NCBI GenBank assembly: GCA_964425915.1
Contig: CAYROO010000004.1
Span: 310,001 to 374,000, forward strand
Direction of reading: 5' to 3'
Source of the DNA: Polycyclovorans sp964425915
GTDB taxonomy: Bacteria; Pseudomonadota; Gammaproteobacteria; Nevskiales; Nevskiaceae
DNA: 64,000 nt
Position 1 is the stretch's first letter. Every line of letters begins with the position of its first letter. A program made the position numbers and the translations under genes. Positions 52,278 through 61,345 of the stretch are shown piece by piece. The notes below the pieces were generated by a model. That model did not search any database. It saw only the letters and a list, made by a program, of their open reading frames with translations, and was not told the DNA's origin.

Positions 52278-53858
52278 TCAGTCGAGGTAGTGATAGCTCG
52301 GCAGCGTGAGGAAGTCCTCACAGGCCACCGCGGTGCTCATGCGCGCCATGATCCCAGCGGCTTCAGCGAAACGACCGCGGTAGAAGCGCTCGTCGCCCAG
52401 CTCCTTGCGATAGGCCGCCATCTCTTCATCCAGCACGCGCAGCACCAGCTCACGGGTGACCGGGCGGCCATCGCTGAGTTTGGCGCCATGCTGGAGCCAC
52501 TGCCAGATCTGAGTGCGGGAGATTTCGGCGGTTGCCGCATCTTCCATCAGATTGTGCAGGGGCACGCATCCATTGCCATTGATCCAGGCCTCGACGTATC
52601 CCAGACCAACGTTGATGTTCATCCGCAGGCCGGCCTCGGTGATCTGCCCCTCGGGGCATTTCAGAAGGTCGGCTGCCTTGATCTTGTAATTGAACTGCTT
52701 GGCCACCTGGTTGGCTTCCGGCATATGTTCGTTGAACACATCCATGGCGATCTGCACCAGGCCGGGGTGCGCCACCCATGTGCCGTCGTGACCGTTCTTC
52801 ACTTCGCGCAGCTTGTCGGCGCGCACCTTGGCGAAGATTTCCTCGTTCTTCTTGGCATCCTTGGTGGGGATGAACGCCGCCATCCCGCCCATCGCCTGCG
52901 CGCCCCGCTTGTGGCAGGTCTCGCAGAGCAGCTTCGAGTAGCTGTCGAGGAAGTGCTTGTCCATGGTGACCTGGAATCGATCCGGCACCAGCCAGTCCTT
53001 GCGGTTCTTCAGGGTCTTGATGCAGCTGAAGATGTAGTCCCAGCGGCCGCAGTTGAGCGCCACGATATGGTCGCGCAGCTCATACAGGATCTCGTCCATC
53101 TCGAACGCCGCCCAGATGGTCTCGATCAGCACCGTCGCCTTGATGGTCTTCTTAGGCACACCCAGCAACTTCTGGGCGTCGACGAAGACGCTATTCCACA
53201 GGCGTGCCTCAAGATGCGACTGCATCTTCGGCAGGTAGAAATAGGGGCCGGTGCCGCGCTTCAGCTGCTCTTCGACGTTGTGGAAGAAGAACATTGCAAA
53301 GTCGAAAATGCCGCCGGGAACCGGCTTGCCGTCGACCAGCACATGCTTTTCGTCGAGATGCCAGCCGCGCGGGCGCACGATCAGCGTAGCGATCTCCTTG
53401 TTAAGCTTGTACTCCTTGCCGGCATCGTTCTTGAACGTGATCTTGCGACGCACGGCATCGGCCAGATTGATCTGACCGTCCATCATCAGCTGCCAGGTCG
53501 GGCTGGCCGAATCCTCGAAATCCGCCATGAAGCACTTGGCGCCCGAGTTCAGCGCGTTGATGATCATCTTGCGGTCGACCGGACCGGTGATCTCGACGCG
53601 ACGATCCTGCAGATCCTCCGGGATGCCGGCGATCTTCCACTTGCCGTCGCGGATGTCCTTGGTGTCCTTCAGGAAGGCCGGCAGCTTGCCCTTGTCGATG
53701 GATGCCTGGCGTTCCTTGCGCAACGCCAGCAGCGCGTCACGACGCTTGCTGTGCTTGCGGACCAAGGCGGCGAGGAATTCGAGCGCATCCGGCGTCAGGA
53801 CTTTCTTATAGGCGGCGCTCATCTCGCCGACGATCTCGACACCCTTTACTGCACTCAT
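52278..53858 (-). CDS. aceB: Malate synthase A
   Basis: Condenses glyoxylate with acetyl-CoA to malate. Seen: TGPVDRKMIINALNSGAKCFMADFEDSASPTW, RPRGWHLDEKHV, YFYLPKMQSHLEARLWNSVF, LIETIWAAFEMDEILYELRDH and the NCGRWDYIFS active-site region. 526 aa fits the A form (the G form is about 720 aa). ATG 53858 gives the normal N-terminus; the frame upstream to 53930 is not AceB. It leads the aceB-aceA unit with a promoter-like region at 53942-53972. Confidence 0.96.
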   Translation of the reverse strand: MSAVKGVEIVGEMSAAYKKVLTPDALEFLAALVRKHSKRRDALLALRKERQASIDKGKLPAFLKDTKDIRDGKWKIAGIPEDLQDRRVEITGPVDRKMIINALNSGAKCFMADFEDSASPTWQLMMDGQINLADAVRRKITFKNDAGKEYKLNKEIATLIVRPRGWHLDEKHVLVDGKPVPGGIFDFAMFFFHNVEEQLKRGTGPYFYLPKMQSHLEARLWNSVFVDAQKLLGVPKKTIKATVLIETIWAAFEMDEILYELRDHIVALNCGRWDYIFSCIKTLKNRKDWLVPDRFQVTMDKHFLDSYSKLLCETCHKRGAQAMGGMAAFIPTKDAKKNEEIFAKVRADKLREVKNGHDGTWVAHPGLVQIAMDVFNEHMPEANQVAKQFNYKIKAADLLKCPEGQITEAGLRMNINVGLGYVEAWINGNGCVPLHNLMEDAATAEISRTQIWQWLQHGAKLSDGRPVTRELVLRVLDEEMAAYRKELGDERFYRGRFAEAAGIMARMSTAVACEDFLTLPSYHYLD

Positions 53859-53941
53859 TCGCGACACTCCCTCTGCGGTTGGTGATGACGACTGGCGGAC
53901 CAGCAGCCCAGTCGATAGCAACTGGACCAATAAAGTCCTCC

Positions 53942-53972
53942 ATTATAAACGCGAACGTCGGCCCACTGCCAA
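53942..53972 (-). promoter_or_regulatory. Candidate promoter of aceB-aceA
   Basis: On the minus strand TTGGCA (53967-53972) and TATAAT (53942-53947), a perfect -10 box. The spacer is 19 bases, longer than the 17 optimum, so the -35 call is weak. The -10 box lies about 84 nt ahead of the aceB start. Confidence 0.4.
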
Positions 53973-54014
53973 CGCCGCATGGACGATGGCGGGCTGTCGC
54001 TACCGCCAAGCGGC

Positions 54015-54494
54015 TCAGTCGTGCAGCGCCCGCTCCGACACCACGATCCCGTCGCCATCGGCGTACAGCCAGGCCCCTGAATGGAAGTGGACGCCGGCAA
54101 AGTGCAGCGGGCGATCTTCATGTCCCGAATGCAGTCCTTTCTCGCTCTTGCGCGGGTGTGGCGCCAGCGCCTTGATACCCACGGCCTGTGCGGACAGCTC
54201 TTCGGTATCGCGTACGCAACCGTTGACGACGATCCCGGCCCAGCCATTCTCCACCGCCAGCACGCCAAGGTTGCCGCCGACCAGCGCGCATCGCATCGAG
54301 CCCCCACCGTCGACCACCAGCACGCGGCCCTCGCCCGGAGTCTCCAGGACGCTGCGCACCAGCGCGTTGTCCTCGAAGATCTTCAGCGTCTTGATGGGAC
54401 CAAAGAAGGCGAGCTCGCCACCAAAGTCGAGAAATATCGGCTCGCAGACCTGCAGGTCGGGATGGGCGTCGCAGAGGTCAGTGGTCGGAATCAT
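54015..54494 (-). CDS. rraA: Ribonuclease E activity regulator RraA-like protein
   Basis: Trimeric protein that binds RNase E and lowers its activity; the fold is also found in aldolases. Seen: TTDLCDAHPDLQVCEPIFLDFGG, GEGRVLVVDGGGSMRCALVGGNLGVLA, GWAGIVVNGCVRD, ALAPHPRKSEK and VYADGDGIVV-like end (LYADGDGIVVSERAL). 159 aa. ATG 54494 chosen; the frame upstream belongs to dsbB in another phase. It starts 7 nt after the dsbB stop. Some RraA-like proteins are 4-hydroxy-4-methyl-2-oxoglutarate aldolases, which remains an alternative. Confidence 0.88.
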   Translation of the reverse strand: MIPTTDLCDAHPDLQVCEPIFLDFGGELAFFGPIKTLKIFEDNALVRSVLETPGEGRVLVVDGGGSMRCALVGGNLGVLAVENGWAGIVVNGCVRDTEELSAQAVGIKALAPHPRKSEKGLHSGHEDRPLHFAGVHFHSGAWLYADGDGIVVSERALHD

Positions 54495-54501
54495 CGGTAT
54501 C

Positions 54502-55023
54502 TCAGGAAACGAGAGAGCGTCGGGCGCGCAGGCCCACCAAAAAGGCCAGCACAGCCCACAAGGACAGGCCGATAAAGGCAATAAGCGTCCAGGCCGGCAG
54601 TGAGATGCCCAGCCAGGCCGCGTCGATGATGGCGCAGTTGCCATCACCACGCAGCACCGTCGACAACACCTGCGCCAAGGGCATGACATCAAGCAGGTAG
54701 TCCAGGGTCGGGCCGCAGGCCGGCACCTGATCCGGCGGCAGCGATTGCAGCCAGACGTGGCGACCGGCGACCAAGGCGCCGGCGTCAGCCGCCAGCATGG
54801 TCAGCACCAGGTAGCCACCCTGCCCGCCCAGGGTGGTCGGGCCGTGTATCGCGGCCAGCACGAAAACCAGGCCGGCGGCCAGCATGGCGACCCGCTGGAA
54901 AACGCACATCGGACAGGGCTCGAAACCTTGGAAGTGCTGTAAGTACAAGGCGAACAGCAAGCCGACTGCGCAGGCTGCTGCGCCGAGCAGCTGCATCTGG
55001 CGATAGCTCGGAGCGAGGCCCAT
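54502..55023 (-). CDS. dsbB: Disulfide bond formation protein B
   Basis: Inner-membrane protein that re-oxidises DsbA and passes electrons to quinone. Seen: four hydrophobic helices in 173 aa, the first Cys pair in GFEPCPMCVFQR, and the second pair Cys in VPACGPTLDYL and GDGNCA, which is the usual second periplasmic loop. It starts 3 nt after the class I fumarase stop and precedes rraA by 7 nt, an unusual mix of functions in one unit. Confidence 0.95.
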   Translation of the reverse strand: MGLAPSYRQMQLLGAAACAVGLLFALYLQHFQGFEPCPMCVFQRVAMLAAGLVFVLAAIHGPTTLGGQGGYLVLTMLAADAGALVAGRHVWLQSLPPDQVPACGPTLDYLLDVMPLAQVLSTVLRGDGNCAIIDAAWLGISLPAWTLIAFIGLSLWAVLAFLVGLRARRSLVS

Positions 55024-55026
55024 GGC

Positions 55027-56547
55027 TCAGGCCGCCACGACCGGGATCTTGCCGATCCGCGCCTGCCACTGCTTCGGGCCGGTCTGATGCACCGACTCGC
55101 CACTGGCGTCCACCGCCACCGTCACCGGCATGTCCTGCACCTCGAATTCGTAAATGGCTTCCATGCCAAGATCCTCGAAGCCCACCACTTTGGCGCCGCG
55201 AATCGCCTTGGCGACGAGATAAGCCGCACCTCCGACCGCCATCAGATAAGCGCTGCGATGCTTCTTGATGGCTTCGATGGCTGCCGGCCCGCGCTCTGCT
55301 TTGCCAACCATCGCAATCAGACCGGTCTCGGCCAGCATGGTTTCGGTGAACTTGTCCATACGGGTCGCCGTGGTGGGCCCCGCCGGGCCCACCACCTCGT
55401 CGCGGACCGGGTCGACCGGTCCGACGTAATAAATCACGCGATGGGTGAAGTCCACCGGCAACGGCTCACCCTTGGCGAGCATGTCGGCGATACGCTTGTG
55501 CGCCGCGTCGCGCCCGGTGAGCATGCGGCCATTCAGCAGCAGGGTCTGGCCCGGCTTCCAGGACGCCACCTGCTCCGGCGTCAGGGTGTCCAGGTCAACG
55601 CGGGTGGCCGTCTCGGTGTCGGCTTTCCAGGTCACCTGCGGCCAGTCCTCCAGCCGCGGAACCGGTAGTTCCGCCGGACCGTCGCCATGGAGGTGGAAAT
55701 GGACGTGCCGGGTGGCCGCGCAGTTGGGGATCATCGCCACCGGCAGATTGGCGGCATGGGTGGGGTAATCGAGCACCTTGACGTCGACGACCGTTGTCAG
55801 TCCGCCGAGGCCTTGTGCACCAATGCCAAGTGCATTGACCTTCTCATACAACTCCAGCCGCAGCTCTTCAGCGCGCGAACGGGGGCCGCGCGCGAGCAGC
55901 TCATGAATGTCCACCGGCGCCATCAGCGACTCCTTAGCGAGCAGCATGGCCTTCTCCGGCGTGCCGCCGATGCCAATGCCGAGGATGCCCGGGGGGCACC
56001 AGCCGGCGCCCATGGTCGGCACGGTCTTGAGCACCCAGTCGACGACCGAGTCGGAGGGATTGAGCATCGCCATCTTGGCCTTGGCCTCGGAGCCCCCGCC
56101 CTTGGCCGCACAGATGACTTCGACCGCGTCGCCCGCGACGATTTCCGTGTGGATCACCGCCGGCGTGTTGTCGCGGGTGTTCTGCCGCTTACCGGCGGGG
56201 TCGGCCAACACCGAGGCGCGCAACTTGTTGTCCGCATTGTTGTAGGCGCGTCGCACACCTTCGTTGACCATCTCGGTGACACTCATCTGCGCGTCCCAGC
56301 GGACATTCATTCCTACCTTGAGGAATACAGTGGCAATACCGGTGTCCTGGCAGATGGGTCGACGTCCCTCAGCACTCATGCGGGAATTGGTGAGGATCTG
56401 CGCAATGGCATCACGTGCCGCCGGTGATTCCTCCCGCTCGTAGGCCGCGCCCAGGGCCTGGATGTAGTCCAGCGGGTGGTAGCAGCTGATGTACTGGAAG
56501 GCGTCTTCGATCGACTGGATGAAATCGTCCTGGCGGATGGTGCTCAT
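55027..56547 (-). CDS. fumA: Fumarate hydratase class I
   Basis: 4Fe-4S fumarase converting fumarate and malate. Seen: RRPICQDTGIATVFLKVG (Cys ligand), TIPTMGAGWCPPGILGIGIGGTPEKAM-like region, IPNCAATRHVHFHL (Cys), and the C-terminal domain with GPTTATRMDKFTETML. 506 aa covers both halves of the single-chain enzyme. ATG 56547 is chosen. It is 41 nt downstream of fumC on the same strand, so the heat-stable and oxygen-sensitive fumarases are side by side. dsbB follows after 3 nt. Confidence 0.93.
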   Translation of the reverse strand: MSTIRQDDFIQSIEDAFQYISCYHPLDYIQALGAAYEREESPAARDAIAQILTNSRMSAEGRRPICQDTGIATVFLKVGMNVRWDAQMSVTEMVNEGVRRAYNNADNKLRASVLADPAGKRQNTRDNTPAVIHTEIVAGDAVEVICAAKGGGSEAKAKMAMLNPSDSVVDWVLKTVPTMGAGWCPPGILGIGIGGTPEKAMLLAKESLMAPVDIHELLARGPRSRAEELRLELYEKVNALGIGAQGLGGLTTVVDVKVLDYPTHAANLPVAMIPNCAATRHVHFHLHGDGPAELPVPRLEDWPQVTWKADTETATRVDLDTLTPEQVASWKPGQTLLLNGRMLTGRDAAHKRIADMLAKGEPLPVDFTHRVIYYVGPVDPVRDEVVGPAGPTTATRMDKFTETMLAETGLIAMVGKAERGPAAIEAIKKHRSAYLMAVGGAAYLVAKAIRGAKVVGFEDLGMEAIYEFEVQDMPVTVAVDASGESVHQTGPKQWQARIGKIPVVAA

Positions 56548-56588
56548 GCTGGGATCGTAGCGTTGCAAAAGGGGGTCATATTGTAGCC

Positions 56589-57962
56589 CTAGCCCGGCCG
56601 GGTCAGCGCCGCAGGGTCCAGCAGCCGGCCCAGCGTCTCGAGATCCATGCCGGTTTCCTCAGCGGCCACCTCGACCACCGGCCGGCCTTCTTGGTAGGCC
56701 CGCTTGGCGATGCGCGCGCCGGCCTCGTAGCCGATTTCCCGGTTCAGTGCCGTGACCAGAATCGGGTTCCGGCTGAGGACCGCAGCAAGCCTTTCCTCGC
56801 GCACACGCAGCCCGGCAATCGCCTGATCCCCCAACAGGCGGACCGCGTTGCTGAGCAGGGTGATCGACTCCAATACCGCGGCCGTCGCCACCGGCCACAT
56901 CACATTGAGCTGGAAGTTGCCGGATTGGGCGGCCACCGTCACCGTGACGTCGTTGCCCATCACCCGTGCCGCTACCATGCACACCGCTTCGGGGATCACC
57001 GGATTGACCTTGCCCGGCATGATGCTGGAGCCCGGCTGAAGGGCCGGGAGCTCAATCTCACCCAGCCCGGCGAGTGGACCCGAGTTCATCCAGCGCAGGT
57101 CATTGGCGATCTTCATCAGATCGCAGGCCAGGCCCTTCAGCTGCCCGGACAGTTCAGCGAGACCGGCCAGGCTGGCCAGCCGCTCGAAGGCATTCTCCGA
57201 AGCGACGAAGTGCAGCCCGGTGCGGGCCGATAGCCGCGCCGCCACAGCCTCGGCGTAACCCACCGGGGCATTGACGCCGGTCCCTACGGCGGTACCGCCC
57301 TGCGCCAGCGACTGCAGTCGCGGCTGCAGGTCGCGCAGGCGCGCCGTCGCATGGCGAATCTGGGCCTCCCAGGCGGAGAACTCTTGCCCCAGGCTCAGCG
57401 GCATCGCGTCCATCAAGTGAGTCCGGCCGGTCTTCAACACCGATGACAATGACTCGGCGCGCCGGGCAATCGCCGCCTGCAGCCCATGCATGGCCGGCAG
57501 CAGGGATGCGGACAACTGGATGGCGGCGGCGACATGGGCCGTGGTCGGAATGACGTCATTGGAGGACTGGCTGGCATTGACGTGATCGTTGGGATGCACG
57601 GCCTCGCCGCTGGCGCTGCTGGCCAACCGCGCAATCACCTCGTTGGCATTCATGTTGGTGGAGGTGCCGGAGCCGGTCTGGTAGATGTCAACCGGAAACT
57701 GGTCGAGGTGTCTGCCCTCGGCGATGGCCTGCGCAGCCAACACGATGGCCGCGGCCAGCGGCTGCGACAGCACGCCCAACTCACCGTTGGCTTCAGCACA
57801 AGCCGCCTTGACCTCGCCGAGGGCGGCAATGAAGGTCGCTGGCATGGGCTGACCGGAAATCGGGAAGTTGTTGATCGCCCGCTGGGTCTGCGCGCCCCAC
57901 AGGGCACCGGCTGGTACTTCCAGTGCCCCCAGGCTGTCGTGTTCGATACGAACGTCGGTCAT
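56589..57962 (-). CDS. fumC: Fumarate hydratase class II
   Basis: Iron-free fumarase of the fumarase/aspartase superfamily. Seen: GALWGAQTQRAINNFPIS, TGSGTSTNMNANEV, HPNDHVNASQSSND, GRTHLMDAMPLSLGQEF, and the signature GSSIMPGKVNP. 457 aa. It is divergent from purB (same superfamily) with only a 47-nt gap, and is followed on its strand by the class I fumarase. Confidence 0.95.
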   Translation of the reverse strand: MTDVRIEHDSLGALEVPAGALWGAQTQRAINNFPISGQPMPATFIAALGEVKAACAEANGELGVLSQPLAAAIVLAAQAIAEGRHLDQFPVDIYQTGSGTSTNMNANEVIARLASSASGEAVHPNDHVNASQSSNDVIPTTAHVAAAIQLSASLLPAMHGLQAAIARRAESLSSVLKTGRTHLMDAMPLSLGQEFSAWEAQIRHATARLRDLQPRLQSLAQGGTAVGTGVNAPVGYAEAVAARLSARTGLHFVASENAFERLASLAGLAELSGQLKGLACDLMKIANDLRWMNSGPLAGLGEIELPALQPGSSIMPGKVNPVIPEAVCMVAARVMGNDVTVTVAAQSGNFQLNVMWPVATAAVLESITLLSNAVRLLGDQAIAGLRVREERLAAVLSRNPILVTALNREIGYEAGARIAKRAYQEGRPVVEVAAEETGMDLETLGRLLDPAALTRPG

Positions 57963-58009
57963 GGGATCGGCTCCGGTAGAATGCGCCCCAGCCTAACAAG
58001 ACTGAACGC

Positions 58010-59377
58010 ATGAATCTCACTTCGCTTTCCGCCATCTCCCCGGTCGATGGCCGCTACGCCGTCAAGACGGTCGCCCTGCGCGAGATCTTTTCCGAGTACG
58101 GCCTGATGCGCTATCGCGTATTGGCCGAGATCCGCTGGCTGGAAGCGCTGGCCGCACATTCCGGCATCGCCGAAGTACCCGCACTGAGCGCATCGGCACA
58201 GGAGCGCCTGCAGCGGATTGGCGAGCAGTTCGATATCGGTGAGGCCCAGCGCGTCAAAACCATTGAGGACACCACCAATCACGACGTCAAGGCGGTGGAG
58301 TACTACCTCAAGGAAAAGATCAGCGCCCACCCGGAACTGGCATCGATCAAGGAATTCATTCATTTCGCCTGCACCAGCGAGGACATCAACAACATCGCCC
58401 ACGCGCTGATGCTGCGGGACGCCCGCAGCGAGGTGCTGCTGCCACAGCTGGACAGGGTCATACAGGCGATCGACGGCCTGGCCCAGGCATATGCCGAGCA
58501 ACCGATGCTGTCACGGACGCACGGTCAACCTGCCTCCCCCACCACCCTGGGCAAGGAGATGGCGGTGTTTGCCGCACGCCTGCGGCGGCAGCGCACGCAG
58601 TTGGCGGACGTCCCCCTGCTGGCCAAGATGAACGGTGCCGTCGGCAACTGGAATGCGCACCTCGCAGCGTATCCGGACGTCGATTGGACGGCGGTTTCGC
58701 GCAGTGTCATCGAAGGTCTTGGCCTACAGGTGAGCCCGGCCACCACCCAGATCGAGCCGCACGATTACATCGCCGAGTACTTCCACGCGCTGGCGCGCGC
58801 CAACACCATCCTGATCGACTTTTCCCGCGATATCTGGAGCTACATTTCGGTCGGCTACTTCAAGCAACGGGCCGTCGCCGGCGAGGTCGGAAGCTCGACC
58901 ATGCCCCACAAGGTCAACCCAATTGACTTCGAGAACGCCGAAGGCAATCTCGGCATCGCCAACGCCTTGCTCTCCCACTTGGCCGAAAAGCTGCCCATCT
59001 CGCGCTGGCAGCGGGATCTCACCGACTCCACCACCTTGCGCAATCTGGGCGTCGGCGCGGCGCATACGCTCATCGCCCTACAAGCGCTACTCAAGGGCAT
59101 CAGCAAGCTCGAAGCCGATGCCTGGCGCATGTCGCAGGACCTCGATCACAACTGGGAAGTCCTTGGGGAGGCCATCCAGACGGTGATGCGACGCCATGGT
59201 CTGCCGGAACCTTATGAGCAGCTGAAGCGGCTGACCCGTGGTCAGAAGGTGGGGCGCGAAGAAATGCGGGCCTTCATCAGTGAGCTGGCACTGCCGGAGT
59301 CGGACAAGCAGCGGCTGCTGGCCATGACGCCGGGCACCTATACGGGCAACGCAAGCACGCAAGCCCGCCCCCACTGA
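58010..59377 (+). CDS. purB: Adenylosuccinate lyase
   Basis: Cleaves SAICAR and adenylosuccinate in purine synthesis. Seen: SPVDGRYAVKTVALREIFSEYGLMRYRV near the start, TNHDVKAVEYYLKE, ACTSEDINNIAHALML, SRTHGQPASPTTLGKEMAVF, and the signature SSTMPHKVNPIDFENAEGNL. 455 aa, E. coli-type length and sequence. Its neighbour fumC is a distant relative from the same superfamily. Confidence 0.97.
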   Translation: MNLTSLSAISPVDGRYAVKTVALREIFSEYGLMRYRVLAEIRWLEALAAHSGIAEVPALSASAQERLQRIGEQFDIGEAQRVKTIEDTTNHDVKAVEYYLKEKISAHPELASIKEFIHFACTSEDINNIAHALMLRDARSEVLLPQLDRVIQAIDGLAQAYAEQPMLSRTHGQPASPTTLGKEMAVFAARLRRQRTQLADVPLLAKMNGAVGNWNAHLAAYPDVDWTAVSRSVIEGLGLQVSPATTQIEPHDYIAEYFHALARANTILIDFSRDIWSYISVGYFKQRAVAGEVGSSTMPHKVNPIDFENAEGNLGIANALLSHLAEKLPISRWQRDLTDSTTLRNLGVGAAHTLIALQALLKGISKLEADAWRMSQDLDHNWEVLGEAIQTVMRRHGLPEPYEQLKRLTRGQKVGREEMRAFISELALPESDKQRLLAMTPGTYTGNASTQARPH

Positions 59378-59392
59378 GGGGCGGCGCCAGGC

Positions 59393-59839
59393 TCACAGCC
59401 CGTCGGGCCGCAGCGGCTCGCGATCGCCGATGGCTGATCGCACGCTGTCGGGGATCGGCATCGGCTTCTGCGCGCTGTAGTCGAACCACACGACAATCCC
59501 GCGGGTCACCGCCACCAATCGCTCGCCGTCGAACATGGCGGCTTCGGTATGGATGCTGCTGCCACCCAGCTTGGCCACCCGAAAGCCAATCTCAACGGTC
59601 GCCGGATGCCGCAGCTGAGCAACAAAATCGCACTGCAGATGGGCCAGGATGAAACCGTATTGCTTCCAGAACTTGGGGTCATCCTTCCACAAGGCCTGGA
59701 AATAGGCCAAGCGTGCATCCTCGTCGAAGGTGAAGAAGCGCGTGTTGTTGACGTGATCGAGCTGATCATGGTCAGACCAGCGCGTCGGGATCTGATGAAA
59801 GTATCCGAACCGGTCACGGGTCGGGTATTGGCGGCTCAT
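59393..59839 (-). CDS. Acyl-CoA thioesterase (hotdog fold, 4HBT-like)
   Basis: Hotdog-fold thioesterase of 148 aa. Seen: QIPTRWSDHDQLDHVNNTRFFTFDEDARLAYFQAL, the conserved DxxxHVNN region with the likely Asp catalytic residue, then FVAQLRHPATVEIGFRVAKLGGSSI. Exact acyl chain preference not readable. ATG at 59839 overlaps the DUF1289 stop (ATGA), so the two are coupled. Convergent with purB. Confidence 0.86.
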   Translation of the reverse strand: MSRQYPTRDRFGYFHQIPTRWSDHDQLDHVNNTRFFTFDEDARLAYFQALWKDDPKFWKQYGFILAHLQCDFVAQLRHPATVEIGFRVAKLGGSSIHTEAAMFDGERLVAVTRGIVVWFDYSAQKPMPIPDSVRSAIGDREPLRPDGL

Positions 59840-60054
59840 GAATCAGCTCCAGGCAGATTGGACGCCGACGCCACAAGGCGCCGGGAAGCTTGCATAACGA
59901 TGGCCCGCTGTTGCTCGACGGTCGCCTGCGACCATCCCGCGATTTCCGCAAGCGTGCGTCCACACCCTTCACACACCTGCTCGGTGTCGAGGCGGCATAG
60001 GCCTACGCAAGGAGAGTCGACAGGCAGCACGGCGGCGTCAGAAGCGTTGGACAC
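59836..60054 (-). CDS. DUF1289 small Cys-rich protein
   Basis: Small protein with the DUF1289 core SPCVGLCRLDTEQVCEGCGRTLAEIAGW, four Cys in a CxxxC...CxxC pattern suggesting a metal site. Function unknown. GTG at 60054 (72 aa) is preferred over an in-frame GTG at 60087 because the latter falls inside the terminator of the upstream ompA-like gene. Overlaps the thioesterase by 4 nt. Confidence 0.82.
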   Translation of the reverse strand: MSNASDAAVLPVDSPCVGLCRLDTEQVCEGCGRTLAEIAGWSQATVEQQRAIVMQASRRLVASASNLPGADS

Positions 60055-60077
60055 GTCAAGGCGAGGTTCAGGCACAA

Positions 60078-60107
60078 AAAAGCCCACAGCCAGAGGCTGC
60101 GGGCTTT
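60078..60107 (-). terminator. Terminator of the OmpA-family gene
   Basis: On the minus strand AAAGCCCGCAGCC (60107-60095) pairs with GGCTGTGGGCTTT (60091-60079), loop TCT, one G-U pair, then a T-run of at least four more. It lies 14 nt after the stop of the gene at 60121 and just upstream of DUF1289. Confidence 0.88.
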
Positions 60108-60120
60108 CGATGATACCGCC

Positions 60121-61245
60121 TCAGCGCAGGATAATGCGGAATTCCACGCGACGGTTGCGGGCACGCCCCTCGTCGGTCTCGTTATCTGCGACCGGCTGCG
60201 TTTCACCATAGCCCTGAGCCTTCAGCTGGCCAGCGGGTACGTCCTTGCTGATCAGGTACTGACGCACCGCTTCAGCCCGCTGCTGCGACAGTTTAAGGTT
60301 GTACTCGCGCGTGCCAATGGGGTCGGTGTGGCCACCGATTTCGACCAGCAGATTGGGATCCTGCATGGCCTTCAGCGACTTCGCGGTCTCGTCGAGGATC
60401 AACTTCGACTCTGGCAGCAACACAGCCGAATCCAGCTCGAAGTTGACGCCCTTGATGACCTGAGCCGTCAGCTCCACAGGGCAACCCTTGGGGTCCACCA
60501 CGGAACCGGGCAAGGTCCCGGGGCATTCATCGCTGGCGTCGGCCACGCCGTCATTGTCGGAATCCACGCCACAGTCGGAGCGGCCGGTCTCCGGGTCCAC
60601 CACCGCGATTTCGCAGTCGGCCGGCGCCGGCATTTCGACGGCCGCGGCGGGCGCGAAGAAGATCGACAGCGGCGCCTGCAGACCCACCATCAGACGGTAA
60701 TCGAACAGCGCGTCCTCGGAGGGCACCGAACGATCATTGAGCTGTGCCAGCACGCGGGCCTCGGTACGCAGCGCCAAGCCACGGAAGCCGAGATCCATCA
60801 GGGCGCCGACACCGGCATTGAGCCCGGCGTGATAGTGGTTGTCGCCGGCGACGTCTTCCTCGACCAGGGCCGCACCGAGCAGCACGAAGGGCGAGAACGC
60901 AGGCACGCGGCCACCCATCGCCTCGGGCCAGCCGTAGCTGCCGAAGTGACGCAACACATCGATGCTCAGACTGTTCTGGTAGTCGTCGTTGCCGTCGATG
61001 TCGCGCTCACGGCCCACGGCGTAGAACGACAACTCGGTGGTGTAGTGTGGCAAATCGAACAGCGGCATGCCGAAGGTGATCTGGAACCCGTGCCCGTTGT
61101 CCGAGTCGCGGTCGCCGTCGCTGATCTCGAACGCGTACTGGGCACCGAGGTAAGGCGAAACCGGCGTCTCACTATGGTCCGCCAGCGCGGTCCCGGAACA
61201 AAAAACGAGGGCCGACGACAGGGCCCGGATTGCCATGCGCTTCAT
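60121..61245 (-). CDS. OmpA family outer-membrane protein with TSP type 3 repeat
   Basis: Peptidoglycan-binding outer-membrane protein. Signal peptide (residues 1-22, cut at ALA-DHS), N-terminal beta-barrel or barrel-like region (about 30-215), a calcium-binding type 3 repeat with DSDNDGVADASDECPGT, then an OmpA C-terminal domain (about 260-374: NFELDSAVLLPES, EIGGHTDPIGTREYNLKLSQQRAEAVRQYL, GYGETQPVADNETDEGRARNRRVEF). 374 aa; ATG 61245 with AGGGAAG before it. The 100-nt upstream region carries short inverted repeats (61277-61320). Confidence 0.9.
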   Translation of the reverse strand: MKRMAIRALSSALVFCSGTALADHSETPVSPYLGAQYAFEISDGDRDSDNGHGFQITFGMPLFDLPHYTTELSFYAVGRERDIDGNDDYQNSLSIDVLRHFGSYGWPEAMGGRVPAFSPFVLLGAALVEEDVAGDNHYHAGLNAGVGALMDLGFRGLALRTEARVLAQLNDRSVPSEDALFDYRLMVGLQAPLSIFFAPAAAVEMPAPADCEIAVVDPETGRSDCGVDSDNDGVADASDECPGTLPGSVVDPKGCPVELTAQVIKGVNFELDSAVLLPESKLILDETAKSLKAMQDPNLLVEIGGHTDPIGTREYNLKLSQQRAEAVRQYLISKDVPAGQLKAQGYGETQPVADNETDEGRARNRRVEFRIILR

Positions 61246-61276
61246 GAAAACTTCCCTAGGCTGCTTATGGTGGTTA

Positions 61277-61320
61277 TGTAACCGCAACACTTTACATCGC
61301 GGATATTACGGCAATGTAAT
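61277..61320. promoter_or_regulatory. Two short inverted repeats upstream of the OmpA-family gene
   Basis: TGTAA (61277-61281) / TTACA (61292-61296) with a 10-base spacer, and ATTAC (61305-61309) / GTAAT (61316-61320) with a 6-base spacer. They lie in the 100-nt gap between pyrD and the ompA-like start. Each arm is only five bases, so chance is possible, but the region is clearly AT-rich and a likely promoter or operator zone. Confidence 0.3.
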
Positions 61321-61345
61321 GATCCGCCAGCGGCGAGGCAAATGC

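Noticed and set aside
51021..53885. A 954-codon open frame on the plus strand
   Set aside because: It is exactly antisense to aceA and aceB, whose motifs are clear, and its translation shows no family pattern. It is a by-product of the high GC content.
60055..60087. Longer start (GTG 60087) for the DUF1289 gene
   Set aside because: That codon lies in the stem of the ompA-family terminator; the first domain residues begin well after GTG 60054.
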